This document shows positions 25,507 to 34,055 of a stretch of DNA of 64,000 nucleotides, piece after piece (the first letter of the stretch is position 1; each line of letters begins with the position of its first letter). The DNA comes from Luteibacter jiangsuensis (GTDB lineage: Bacteria > Pseudomonadota > Gammaproteobacteria > Xanthomonadales > Rhodanobacteraceae). Position numbers and translations under genes: made by a program. Under the pieces are notes generated by a model, which saw only the letters and a program-made list of their open reading frames with translations, did not search any database and had not been told where the DNA came from. The stretch spans positions 434,001-498,000 of the forward strand of contig NZ_JAUSSK010000004.1 of the NCBI RefSeq assembly GCF_030812295.1. Reading direction: 5' to 3'.

Positions 25507-25579
25507 GGCGTTACTCCTTTACGAGTTGGCATGACGCGGCGCGCCGGATGCGCGCCACGGTTCGTGACGGACGACCTCT

Positions 25580-26113
25580 TCAGTCGCCGGGCTTGAACGT
25601 CTGGAAGACCCCCTGGGTCTGTGCGAGATGATTCATCAGTCGTGCCGCGCCGTCGGTGGGCTCGCTTCCCTCCACGCGCAGTACGACGTGGACGGCACCG
25701 GTCTTGCGATCGCTCGCGCCCACGGCCGTATCCACGCGCACGTAGGGTTTGGGCGGCCTCGGCCTCACTCGCCAACCACGTGTTTCTGCGGGCGCTTCGG
25801 GCGCGTCGGCCGAAGGCGCCGCGTCTTCGATCAGGCTGCCCAGGTCCGCGTCGAAGCGGATCTCCACGTCCTTGATGCGCAACACGTTGGTGGACACCAG
25901 GGGAAGGATCGGTGCGCGATACAGGTCCTCGTCGCCCTCGCCCGCGCCTGGCTGCAGCGATGGCATGCGGATGACGACGCTCTTGGGCCGGTTGTCTTCA
26001 TCGAAGTAGTCGCTCAGGTGCGACATCTGGTGTTGCTCGATACGGTCCTGGGCGTCGATGACCGCGCCGGCGAGTGCTTCGATGAGGTCGTTGAGGGATG
26101 TCTGCGTGGCCAT
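25580..26113 (-). CDS. DUF2589-like protein, 177 aa
   Basis: Helical N-terminus (TSLNDLIEALAGAVIDAQDR) and the core APILPLVSTNVLRIKDVEIR that matches the DUF2589 core, then a charged Pro/Ala-rich linker and a strand pair (PYVRVDTAVGASDRKTGAVH; VVLRVEGSEP). It starts three bases after the muramidase stop, so the two are tightly coupled. No signal peptide. Confidence 0.72.
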   Translation of the reverse strand: MATQTSLNDLIEALAGAVIDAQDRIEQHQMSHLSDYFDEDNRPKSVVIRMPSLQPGAGEGDEDLYRAPILPLVSTNVLRIKDVEIRFDADLGSLIEDAAPSADAPEAPAETRGWRVRPRPPKPYVRVDTAVGASDRKTGAVHVVLRVEGSEPTDGAARLMNHLAQTQGVFQTFKPGD

Positions 26114-26116
26114 GCG

Positions 26117-26677
26117 TCACACACTCCCCGCCGTCGGCGGTGTCAGGTCGGGAAAGGAAGCGACGCGGTTCAGCCAGCCCTTGAGGAACTTGCCGAGCGC
26201 GGGGCGTTTCTGCACGAGTGCCCGGTAGTAATCCGCCCTGCCCTGCTTGAAGCGTGCATAGACCGCATAGGCGTCGGCTGCGTCGAGCGCGGCGAGCGTG
26301 CCTGCCCCGATCGCACCATCCACGATCAGCGGCGGATGGGCGCCGAGATCGTTGAGCACGCGCTGCAGGAGCTTCGCGGACTGCGCGCCGGCATTCACCT
26401 GGAAGTCGAACACGATCTCGGCCAGCGGTTGCAGGGCGATCCTGTCGCCGCGGATCGCATCCCAATAGAGCGCCTTGTAGATCACGCCGGCTTGCTGGTC
26501 GGTCAAGGCGCGCAGTGCGTCCAGCGAGGGCGCGATGCCGAGGAGGCGCTGCGCGCACTGGTTGAAGGTGGCGATCGTGATGCCCTTGTTCGTGGCACCG
26601 CCGGGATCGGCCGGATCATTGACGTAACCGCCCTCGTGCTTGAGCAGGGTCGGCAGGAAGCTATTGAAATCGGCCAT
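26117..26677 (-). CDS. GH108 N-acetylmuramidase (secretion-activator type)
   Basis: A 186-aa wall hydrolase. The N-terminal signature LLKHEGGYVNDPADPGGATN, then KGIT, carries the catalytic Glu15 of glycoside hydrolase family 108, and a peptidoglycan-binding C-terminal half follows (VDGAIGAGTLAALDAADAYA). It has no signal peptide, as expected if a holin lets it pass the membrane. TtsA of Salmonella Typhi, which releases typhoid toxin, and phage endolysins belong to this family. First gene of a nine-gene operon, preceded 66 bases upstream by the shared 24-bp element. Confidence 0.9.
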   Translation of the reverse strand: MADFNSFLPTLLKHEGGYVNDPADPGGATNKGITIATFNQCAQRLLGIAPSLDALRALTDQQAGVIYKALYWDAIRGDRIALQPLAEIVFDFQVNAGAQSAKLLQRVLNDLGAHPPLIVDGAIGAGTLAALDAADAYAVYARFKQGRADYYRALVQKRPALGKFLKGWLNRVASFPDLTPPTAGSV

Positions 26678-26743
26678 CGGCGTGTTCTCCGGTTCGACGC
26701 GGCATGGCGTCGGCGGGGACCACTATCGGTTTGGCGCGACACG

Positions 26744-26768
26744 CCGGACATCGGGGAAACGCTGATTC
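26744..26768 (-). promoter_or_regulatory. Shared island element, copy 1 (before the muramidase operon)
   Basis: On the minus strand this site fits the core AATCAGCRTYYMCCCGATG followed by TC, and its near edge is 66 bases before the muramidase start. It matches copies at 26804 (plus strand) and 33935 (minus strand). It is a probable promoter or operator of a common regulator. Confidence 0.7.
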
Positions 26769-26803
26769 AAGGCCTTCAAAAAGGCTGATTCCGCGTCTGC
26801 GAA

Positions 26804-26828
26804 AAATCAGCATCCACCCGATGCCGTC
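26804..26828 (+). promoter_or_regulatory. Shared island element, copy 2 (before the 625-aa gene)
   Basis: Plus-strand copy of AATCAGCRTYYMCCCGATG, 60 bases before the ATG at 26889. Together with copy 1 it makes a back-to-back pair in the divergent intergenic region. An extra GCTGATT half-site lies between them at 26784. Confidence 0.7.
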
Positions 26829-26888
26829 ATCGCCGGTGACGGCGGCAGGCTGTCGTGCCGGCACGAGCCGGTGCCAACGAGACATGCC

Positions 26889-28766
26889 ATGAGCGATAAA
26901 CTGATCGACGTCTACATGGGCTTCATGGACGAGGAAGTGAACACCGTCCTGAATGGATTGCTGGAAGTCGAATTGCGCAAGGAGGCGGGCAAGCGACGTC
27001 CCATCGTGCTGATCGAACGCGGCCTCGTGGATCCACGAGGCCCGCTGCTGGAATGGCCGCTGGAACGTTACGCGGCACCCATAAGGCGCATTGCACATGC
27101 GCACACGGGTGCGGAAGACACGCCCCCCCACGCCGAACCGGACGCGCGCATCGAGAGCATCCTCGCCCGAGTCATCTCGGTGTTCCTGGCCAGCGACGAG
27201 GAAGGAGAGGCACGGCTGCGTGAGGCGAACCGCCGCGTCATCCGGATGATCGACGTGCATGAACTGCAGTCGCTACGCAGCAAGGCGAAGCTGAAAGTAC
27301 CCCTGGATGGCGCCGGGCCGCAGCTCTCGGTGGTACGGTTCGACCTGGACGAAGCGTCGTCGGAAGAGCCGCCCATCGTCGTGTTCCGCGCGCCCGAGAT
27401 GGGCTTGCAGCCGAGCCTCATGGCCCCCTACATCATCTTCCTCCTGAAGATGATCTCCGCTCTTTCGAGCGAACTGGCCCATCGTGCCGGCGATACGCAT
27501 GAATGGCCGCTGCGCGTGAGCTGCTTCGGCGCACAGGGCGGTGCGTCCGCCAGCGGCAAGCCGGGTTCGATCTCTCCTATCTGCGCCAGCCTCTACGTCG
27601 GACTCGAGTATGCCGATGGGGAAGCGTCCCCCTCCATCGCGTTGTGCTCTCAGGGCGGCGTGTACCACTTCGCTCCAGAAGCGGGACGGGATCTGCCCCC
27701 CATGCCCGCGGATGACACGCTTGCCCAGTGGTTCGTCGATCACCACGCCCACCTGGTCATCGACAGGGCCGACGTCGACGAGCGTTACCGCCGCAAGGAG
27801 GAGGCAGGGCTGACGCGCGGCGTCGCGCTCGACAGCGCCATCGCCGAACTGGTGGCACGGTACGCGAGGGACAAGATCAAGCCGGAGGTGAGCGGCACCT
27901 CGTCGTGGTTCATCGGCGAGGACCAGAAGAAGGCTTTCGCCGCGACTGGCGTCACCGGCTGCAACATGGAAGATTACTGGGTGCTGCGTGCGCTACGCGA
28001 CATCGTGCTCCACCGAGGCCTCGTGGAGCCAGGCGAACGCGGCATGGAACCCGTCCTGGCCCGTGGTTTCGTCACCCGTGTGAATGCCGACCCGTTGCTG
28101 ATCGAGCCCGCCGTGGTCGAGGCTTTCCAGCGCGATCTGCGCGAGAAGCGGCTCACGCGCAAGGACTATGTCGACCTCCTGCGCTGGGGCCTGCTCGGCC
28201 TGCCGCTGGATGGCGAGGGCGATCGCGGCATGCCTGCCGTGGCCGAGTGGCGATTCGTCTCGGACAAGGTGTTCGACGAGCCCGGACGCAGGACCTTCGC
28301 ACGGCACCTCTACGGTTTCCTGGTCCATGGCCGCGACGAGATCGTGGTGCCCGATCCATTCTTCATCGAGATCGCGACCGATCTGCTCAAGGATTGCGCA
28401 CGCCTTCCCGCCAGCAAGTCCGATGTCTTCGTCGAGGCGCCGTCACAGGAACACCTGGAGGACATCGGCCGGGCGGCCCGGCACGCACTCGAGGCATGGC
28501 GCGGCGCCGGCCAGGCGCCGGCGGAAGCCGTGACGCTGGCGTTGCGCCAATTCGTCGACACCCTGGCCGATCGCGCCGGGCTTGGCCTGGACGCCGACGA
28601 GGTGAAGATCTGGCTGCGCCCGGGCAAATGGAAGGGCGTACGCCAGGGCACGCTGCAGGATGCACGAAACGAGGTCTTCGGCCATGCGGCCGTCGATCGC
28701 GCCTTCTACAAGGCCTCCAACCTGGTCGCGTTGCGCGAGAACACGCCGCACGCCTTGCGCAAATGA
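26889..28766 (+). CDS. Orphan protein, 625 aa
   Basis: A cytosolic protein without signal peptide or clear membrane segment. Recognisable features are few: a Glu/Arg-rich N-terminal helical part (DVYMGFMDEEVNTVLNGLLE), a hydrophobic helix (LMAPYIIFLLKMISAL), a Gly/Ser-rich turn region (GAQGGASASGKPGSISP) and a helical C-terminal third. No motif of a known enzyme is seen. It shares the island element with the divergent muramidase operon, so it should be made at the same time; it may be an effector, a scaffold or an assembly factor. The ribosome site is weak. Confidence 0.75.
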   Translation: MSDKLIDVYMGFMDEEVNTVLNGLLEVELRKEAGKRRPIVLIERGLVDPRGPLLEWPLERYAAPIRRIAHAHTGAEDTPPHAEPDARIESILARVISVFLASDEEGEARLREANRRVIRMIDVHELQSLRSKAKLKVPLDGAGPQLSVVRFDLDEASSEEPPIVVFRAPEMGLQPSLMAPYIIFLLKMISALSSELAHRAGDTHEWPLRVSCFGAQGGASASGKPGSISPICASLYVGLEYADGEASPSIALCSQGGVYHFAPEAGRDLPPMPADDTLAQWFVDHHAHLVIDRADVDERYRRKEEAGLTRGVALDSAIAELVARYARDKIKPEVSGTSSWFIGEDQKKAFAATGVTGCNMEDYWVLRALRDIVLHRGLVEPGERGMEPVLARGFVTRVNADPLLIEPAVVEAFQRDLREKRLTRKDYVDLLRWGLLGLPLDGEGDRGMPAVAEWRFVSDKVFDEPGRRTFARHLYGFLVHGRDEIVVPDPFFIEIATDLLKDCARLPASKSDVFVEAPSQEHLEDIGRAARHALEAWRGAGQAPAEAVTLALRQFVDTLADRAGLGLDADEVKIWLRPGKWKGVRQGTLQDARNEVFGHAAVDRAFYKASNLVALRENTPHALRK

Positions 28767-28800
28767 CCCTTCGGGCCGTCGCCCGCATGGACGGCGGCCC

Positions 28801-29448
28801 TCATGGATCGAGCGTGGTCAGCCCTTCGCGGATCGCGTAGCGGGTCAGTTGCGCGATGCCGTGAAGGCCGAGCTTCGCCATGATGTGCTCGCGATGTGTC
28901 CCCACCGTCTTCACACTCACGTGCAGGCGCTCCGCGATCTCCCGCGTGGCATAGCCTTCCGCGAAGAGTTGTGTGATCTCCCGCTCGCGCGCACTCAGCA
29001 CGGCCGGCTCGCCCAGCGCCGGCCCGCCACGGCCCCTGCCAACGAGCAGGTGCGCGATGTCGGAGCTTACGAAGCAGCGCGAACGCAACACCGTCCCTAT
29101 CGCCTCGTGAAGGACCTCGAAGCCGCTCCGTTTCAACACATAGCCATGGGCACCCGCATCGAAGGCGGCGCGCACCCAGCGTGAATCCTCATACGCCGAC
29201 AGGCAGAGCATGCGCGTTTCCGGACAACGGGGAGCGATCCGGCGCGCCGCCTCGAGGCCGCTCAGGCCTTGCATGGCGCAGTCGAAGATCAGCAGGTTCG
29301 GCGGATGGCGCAAGGCGAGGCGCACGCAGTCCCTCCCGTCACCAACGCTTCCGATGACGTGGAACCGCGCGTCGGCGGCAAGCAAGGCCGCGACGCCCTC
29401 GCGAAAGAGCACCTGCTCGTCGGCCAGCACAAGCGTGATGCGCGTCAC
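28801..29448 (-). CDS. LuxR/NarL-type response regulator
   Basis: A 215-aa protein with a receiver domain (ITLVLADEQVLFREGVAALL; phospho-accepting Asp in LLIFDCAMQG; LSAYEDSRWVRAAFDAGAHG; Lys in YVLKRSG) and a C-terminal LuxR-type helix-turn-helix (LSAREREITQLFAEGYATRE, then IAERLHVSVKTVGTHREHIM). The GTG at 29448 starts the receiver; the open frame upstream is not homologous. No cognate kinase is adjacent. It is placed between the 625-aa gene and the STAND regulator, so it may control the island. Confidence 0.87.
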   Translation of the reverse strand: MTRITLVLADEQVLFREGVAALLAADARFHVIGSVGDGRDCVRLALRHPPNLLIFDCAMQGLSGLEAARRIAPRCPETRMLCLSAYEDSRWVRAAFDAGAHGYVLKRSGFEVLHEAIGTVLRSRCFVSSDIAHLLVGRGRGGPALGEPAVLSAREREITQLFAEGYATREIAERLHVSVKTVGTHREHIMAKLGLHGIAQLTRYAIREGLTTLDP

Positions 29449-29669
29449 AACGACGGTCCGTGGTGGCGTGGGGAGGCGTATGACAGAATGCGGCCGGCGT
29501 GGCGACCGTACAGTGGAAGACCATGCATGGGGGAATCCGGATGGAAGGTGCGCGAACGCTCGGGGTTGGCGCATGCGCGTGTCCTTCCGGAAACCTTACG
29601 GTTGGTACATCCCTGTCGAAGCAGGGACTTACCGTGGCCGCCGCATCCGCAGGCGGCGGGAATGGGGAC

Positions 29670-32600
29670 ATGCAGCACACGCAAGATCCCGTCTTTTTCA
29701 GCTTCGGCGACTGGACCGTGCGGCCCGCGCAGCGCTCGATCGAACGCCGCGACGAGCGCCTGGTGCTCGAACCCAAACTGATCGACGTGCTCACCTACCT
29801 CGCGGGAACGGGCGGCAAGGTGGTCAGCGCCGAGCAACTGCTCACCGACTGCTGGCGCGGCACGTTCTATGGCGACAACCCGGTGCACAAGACCGTCGCC
29901 CTGCTGCGCAAGGCCCTGCACGACGATGCGCGCGCGCCGCGCTACATCGCCACGGTGCGCAAGCGCGGGTACCAGGTCGTCGCCGCCGTGACGTTCGCCG
30001 ACGGGCGCAGCACCGGTATCGCGGCACGAAGCTGGCACGGCGGTTCGCCCTACCGGGGATTGCTCGCCTTCGGTGGCGGGGACGCCGACGTGTTCTTCGG
30101 CCGCACGCGCGCGACCGCCGACGTGCTGGCGGCCATCGTGCACCAGCACCGCGCCGGCTGTGCGTTCGTACTGGTGGCCGGTCCCAGCGGCTGCGGCAAG
30201 TCGTCGTTGATCCATGCAGGCGTCGTCCCCGCCCTGTTGAACGACGGCGGATACGATGGTCTTCGTGCGCTCGCCTGGTCGGCCATGGCGAGCCGGACGC
30301 CCGGTCTCACCCCGGTGGAGGCGCTGGCACTGGCGATGACCCGATGGGAAATTCGCGGCCGGCCACTCTTCGTGGATACCGAGCGGCGGGCCCTCGCCCG
30401 CGCGCTCGAGGACGACATGGACTTCGTCATACGGCGCATCGCGCTGTGCCTATCCGAAGACCGCGGCGCGTCGGAGGGTGACGTGTTGCTGCTCGTCGTC
30501 GACGCGCTGGAGGGACTGGTCACCAGCGCGTCGACGACGGCGGACGCCACGCCTCTCGTATCCGCCCTGAGGCGGCTGGCCCGTAGCGGAAAGGTCGCGG
30601 TCCTCGCACTTTGCCGCAATGATTTCTATCCGCAGCTGATGGCGCTTCCGGAACTCCTCGCGCTCAAGCGCGATGGCGCCTCGTACGATCTGGCCGCGCC
30701 CGGGCCGGGCGAGTTGGCGCAGATGATCCGCCTGCCCGCGCTTGCCGCCGGCCTGCATTTCGAACGCGATGGTGCCAGCGAGCGGCAACTGGACGACGTG
30801 TTGATCGAGACGGCATGCCGGCGCGTGGGAAGCCTGCCGCTGCTGCAATACACGCTACAGGCGCTCTACGAATCTCGCGATGCAACCGGAACATTGACCT
30901 TCGCCGCGTACCGGCGGCTCGGTGGCGTGGAAGGCGCACTCGGGTTGCGGGCCGAACAGGTGCTGGACGGACTGGGTCCGGTTGCCACCGCCGCTTTTCC
31001 ACGCATTCTGAACAGGCTCGTCGCCGTCGCCAGCGACGGCGACGAGGTCACGGCAAGGGTGGCGCGTTGGCGGGACCTCGATGAGGACGAGCGCATCCTC
31101 CTGCACGAGCTCGTCGACGCGCGCTTGCTGGTGAGCCTGCTCGAGGATGACGAACCGTGCTTTACCGTCGCCCATGAAGCGCTGCTGAGGCACTGGCCAC
31201 GCGTGGGGACATGGATCGACGAACACCGGGCCATGCTGCGTTCACGCTCGCGGATCGCCACCATGAGCAGACGCTGGTTCGACGAAGACCGCCGACGCGA
31301 ACACCTGCTTCCACGCGGGCAGCTTCTTGCGGATGCCCGGCTGCTTTACCGCGGCGCGCAACCACCACTCACCGAGCGGCAGCGCGAATTCGTGCGCCGG
31401 TCGCTCCGGCACGCGCGCCTTCGCACGGTGGCCTTTGCCGCCATGTCCACGGCCATCGTCATCCTGTCCGCCCTGTCTTCGCTGGCGGCGGTGGATGCAC
31501 GGCGAGCGGAAATCCATGCGGAGGCGCGACGCGCGGATGCCGAAGGGCTACTCGACTTCATGCTCGGCGACATGTACGAACGGCTGGATGCACTAGGGCG
31601 CCTCGACCTGCTCGACGAGGTGACGCGCAGGGCCATGGTCGTCCTTGGCCACGATTGGCAGGCGGATGTTCCCGAAGCGGTGCTCCGCCAGGCGCGGGCG
31701 TTACGGCAAGTCGGCGAGATCCGCTATGCCCGTGGTGACCTCGATGCCGCCGGACAGGCTTTTCTCGCCGCGAACGCCAGCCTGCGCCATCTCTTTGCCA
31801 CCGCGCCTGATACTCCCGCGGCATATGCCGAGCGAGGCAAGATCGATTTCTGGCGCGCGCAGATCGCATCCAGCCGCGGGCGCGCCGACGATGCACGGCA
31901 AGCGTGGCTGGCCTACCTCGACGATGCGACGCATCGCGCCGCCCTCGAGCCGGACGATCCCGACGCATGGCTTGAACTGTCCTATGCGAACAATTGCCTC
32001 GGCTCCGCCGCGCTCCGCGCGGACCGGCTGGACGAAGCCCTGGCGTACTTCGGCACGTCCGCGCAGTTCAAGCATCGCGTTCTCGGCATGCGCCCCACCG
32101 ATCGGCCCACGTGGCTGGAACTGGCGGACACGATGAGCTGGATGGCGATGGCCGAACAGCAACGGGGCGATCTGCGGCTGGCTCTTCGCATGCTGGAAAT
32201 GGAACGGTGGGCCGTCCTCGCGGCCCGCGAAAACGGACCACCGACGAATCGCTGGCTGTATCGCCATGCGCTGGCGGAACTTCACGTCGCGAGAGCCCAG
32301 GCCGACCTTGGTCAGGTGACCGATGCCGCGGATGGCTACGCGTCCTCCGCCACGACATTCGCCGCGCTCGTTCGCGACGTTCCCGACAACCGCGGCTGGC
32401 AACGCGATCTTGCGTGGACACGGACCCAACAGGGCTGGCTCGCGCTCGCCATGGACGACGCTCCGCAAGCGGCGCACTGGCTCGATGAGGGGGAGCGACT
32501 ACTGCGTAGCCTGCTCACGATCGACGGCGGGGTCGTCGACTGGCGCAACGTGCTCGCACTGAACCGGACTTACCGGAGCATCGTGCTCCTGCGCAGCGGT

Positions 32601-32951
32601 GCCGCGAAGCAGGCACTGCGTGCCGCCGTCGATGCAACGAACCTGTTGCGGCCCGCGCCCGGCTCCAGACCCAATTCCTCCACTCGCTTGTTGACGGCTT
32701 CGGCGAGCATCGCCGAAGGCGAAGCCGCCATGGCCCTGGGATTTCGCGAGGAAGCGGCGGCGCACTGGCGCCGGGCAATCGACGAACTGCAAGCGCAGGC
32801 GGCACACAGCAGCGATCCCCGGTTACTCGATCCGTACGTCCGCGCCCTCCTGTTGCTGGGACGCGGTGGGGAAGCGGAAATCTATCTGGAACGTCTGCGC
32901 CATGCGGAGTATCGCGCGCCGGCGTTCGAGTCGTTCGTCCATTCACCCTAG
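29670..32951 (+). CDS. Membrane regulator: winged helix, nSTAND1 ATPase, TM helix, TPR repeats
   Basis: A 1093-aa one-component regulator. An OmpR-type winged helix (about residues 8-105: LVLEPKLIDVLTYLAGTGGK, VHKTVALLRKALHDD, YIATVRKRGYQVV) is followed by an nSTAND1 NTPase (SPYRGLLAFGGGDADVFFGR, Walker A GPSGCGKSS at 171-179, Walker B LLLVVDAL near 273). One membrane helix lies at about 583-608 and a long TPR-rich part occupies the periplasmic end. This is a CadC-like layout with a STAND switch added. The next gene starts 9 bases after its stop. Long GTG/ATG options upstream exist; 29670 gives the shortest protein with the complete winged helix. Confidence 0.87.
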   Translation: MQHTQDPVFFSFGDWTVRPAQRSIERRDERLVLEPKLIDVLTYLAGTGGKVVSAEQLLTDCWRGTFYGDNPVHKTVALLRKALHDDARAPRYIATVRKRGYQVVAAVTFADGRSTGIAARSWHGGSPYRGLLAFGGGDADVFFGRTRATADVLAAIVHQHRAGCAFVLVAGPSGCGKSSLIHAGVVPALLNDGGYDGLRALAWSAMASRTPGLTPVEALALAMTRWEIRGRPLFVDTERRALARALEDDMDFVIRRIALCLSEDRGASEGDVLLLVVDALEGLVTSASTTADATPLVSALRRLARSGKVAVLALCRNDFYPQLMALPELLALKRDGASYDLAAPGPGELAQMIRLPALAAGLHFERDGASERQLDDVLIETACRRVGSLPLLQYTLQALYESRDATGTLTFAAYRRLGGVEGALGLRAEQVLDGLGPVATAAFPRILNRLVAVASDGDEVTARVARWRDLDEDERILLHELVDARLLVSLLEDDEPCFTVAHEALLRHWPRVGTWIDEHRAMLRSRSRIATMSRRWFDEDRRREHLLPRGQLLADARLLYRGAQPPLTERQREFVRRSLRHARLRTVAFAAMSTAIVILSALSSLAAVDARRAEIHAEARRADAEGLLDFMLGDMYERLDALGRLDLLDEVTRRAMVVLGHDWQADVPEAVLRQARALRQVGEIRYARGDLDAAGQAFLAANASLRHLFATAPDTPAAYAERGKIDFWRAQIASSRGRADDARQAWLAYLDDATHRAALEPDDPDAWLELSYANNCLGSAALRADRLDEALAYFGTSAQFKHRVLGMRPTDRPTWLELADTMSWMAMAEQQRGDLRLALRMLEMERWAVLAARENGPPTNRWLYRHALAELHVARAQADLGQVTDAADGYASSATTFAALVRDVPDNRGWQRDLAWTRTQQGWLALAMDDAPQAAHWLDEGERLLRSLLTIDGGVVDWRNVLALNRTYRSIVLLRSGAAKQALRAAVDATNLLRPAPGSRPNSSTRLLTASASIAEGEAAMALGFREEAAAHWRRAIDELQAQAAHSSDPRLLDPYVRALLLLGRGGEAEIYLERLRHAEYRAPAFESFVHSP

Positions 32952-32960
32952 GAGAAACGC

Positions 32961-33335
32961 GTGCCCAGTCCCAACACCATCATCGACGTATCGCTCACCA
33001 TCACCGACGCCCCACCCGGCCAGGGCCAGACCAGCGATCGCAAGTACAACTACATGTTCGACCCGGATCGTGTGCACGTGACCGAAGGCAATACCGAGAT
33101 CGTCTACCGCCTGTCGGGCAAGCACCATGACCGTTTCCAGATGGCCGACCTCTTCACGACCGACGCGCGCAGCCAGTTCAGCGGCGTCGAAGTCATCGAG
33201 AACGGCAACGCGATTCGCGTGCTGCACGCCAATACGGTGAAGCAGCTCACCGTCGTACTGGTCGTGGTCAAGGACCGGGACAAGCAGCAGAACATCGGCC
33301 TGGACCCCCAGGTCACGAACGATCCCACGCCCTGA
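32961..33335 (+). CDS. Hypothetical 124-aa protein, possibly DP-EP family
   Basis: Strand-rich small protein without signal peptide; the C-terminal segment GLDPQVTNDPTP recalls the DP-EP protein family, but the match is by eye only. It starts with GTG after GGAGAAACGC, 9 bases behind the STAND regulator, and is therefore in the same transcript. A terminator follows. It could be the partner or reporter of the regulator. Confidence 0.65.
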   Translation: MPSPNTIIDVSLTITDAPPGQGQTSDRKYNYMFDPDRVHVTEGNTEIVYRLSGKHHDRFQMADLFTTDARSQFSGVEVIENGNAIRVLHANTVKQLTVVLVVVKDRDKQQNIGLDPQVTNDPTP

Positions 33336-33343
33336 CGATCCTT

Positions 33344-33376
33344 AGATCCCCTGTTTCGGCAGGGGATCTTGCTTTA
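33344..33376 (+). terminator. Intrinsic terminator after the STAND operon
   Basis: Perfect 10-bp stem AGATCCCCTG / CAGGGGATCT (33344-33353 and 33360-33369), six-base loop, then TGCTTT. Confidence 0.8.
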
Positions 33377-33389
33377 GTGCTTCAACGCA

Positions 33390-33878
33390 TCACGCGTACG
33401 TGCCATTCCACGGCGTCCAGCCCCAGCCACCGTGTTGCGCGAAAGCAGCTTTCAAGTCGGCGTTCTTCTGCCCGGTGTTGCAAAGGAAATACCGCTTCGT
33501 GCTGCCGCCGCCACCCGCGCCTTCGTCACGGTGCGAGAAGATGCGAAGGGGAACGTTGGCGTAGCCGCAGGCAGCGACCAGGGCCGGCACGCGAAACAGA
33601 CAACCATCGAACTCGCCATCGCACGGCATGAGCGTGCAATCGATCTCGATGCGCTGGACACCCGCCACCTTGGCAATCCGCTTCGGGTCCCAGTAGAGCT
33701 GATCCGGATGGTTCGCCGGGCCCTTGCCCGAGCCTTCGATCACATCGCGCAACCGTGTCGCGTTGCCGCCGGCGGTGATCGCATGCGCCACGTACTGGAT
33801 GCTGCCGTTGTTTTCCCACAGATCGCCGACGAGGGCGTAGATCGTGGCCTGCTTGGGACGCGGAAGATCGGGAAGCAT
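33390..33878 (-). CDS. Hypothetical 162-aa protein of the island
   Basis: Cytosolic, no signal. It has cysteines in EIDCTLMPCDGEFDGCLF and YFLCNTGQ, an HRDEGAGGGGSTKRYF segment and a C-terminal aromatic stretch (HGGWGWTPWNG). These hint at a metal-binding or small-domain toxin-like fold, but no family is recognised. The island element lies 56 bases upstream of its ATG, so it belongs to the same regulon as the muramidase operon. Confidence 0.7.
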   Translation of the reverse strand: MLPDLPRPKQATIYALVGDLWENNGSIQYVAHAITAGGNATRLRDVIEGSGKGPANHPDQLYWDPKRIAKVAGVQRIEIDCTLMPCDGEFDGCLFRVPALVAACGYANVPLRIFSHRDEGAGGGGSTKRYFLCNTGQKNADLKAAFAQHGGWGWTPWNGTYA

Positions 33879-33934
33879 GGGGCGTACCTCGTTGTCGGGT
33901 GATGTGCTGGCAAGGTAACCAGCGGCTCACGCGG

Positions 33935-33958
33935 CCGACATCGGGTAAATGCTGATTC
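33935..33958 (-). promoter_or_regulatory. Shared island element, copy 3 (before the 162-aa gene)
   Basis: Minus-strand copy of AATCAGCRTYYMCCCGATG, ending 56 bases before the start at 33878. It is nearly identical to copy 1 in the same orientation relative to its gene. Confidence 0.7.
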
Positions 33959-33983
33959 GGTGGGAGCCGACCCCGTCGGCGAT
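33959..33983. repeat. REP-like element, single arm
   Basis: GGGAGCCGACCCCGTCGG, one base different from the consensus core, directly following the island element. Same family as the copies at 19528, 36075, 62286 and 62357. Confidence 0.65.
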
Positions 33984-34055
33984 GGGTGCTTGCGAGAACC
34001 TGTCCCACCGCGCAACGCCGAGGGCGTACCGCGTAGGCGACGCGAAAAACCAAAA

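Noticed and set aside
22862-26677. Plain prophage lysis cassette
   Set aside because: No structural, replication or integration gene is present, and DUF2589 and the secreted proteins do not belong to phage modules I know.
33915-33940. GTAACC before the 162-aa gene as a fourth SigF promoter
   Set aside because: The position 16 bases later reads GACA rather than CGAA, and the orientation is away from the gene.
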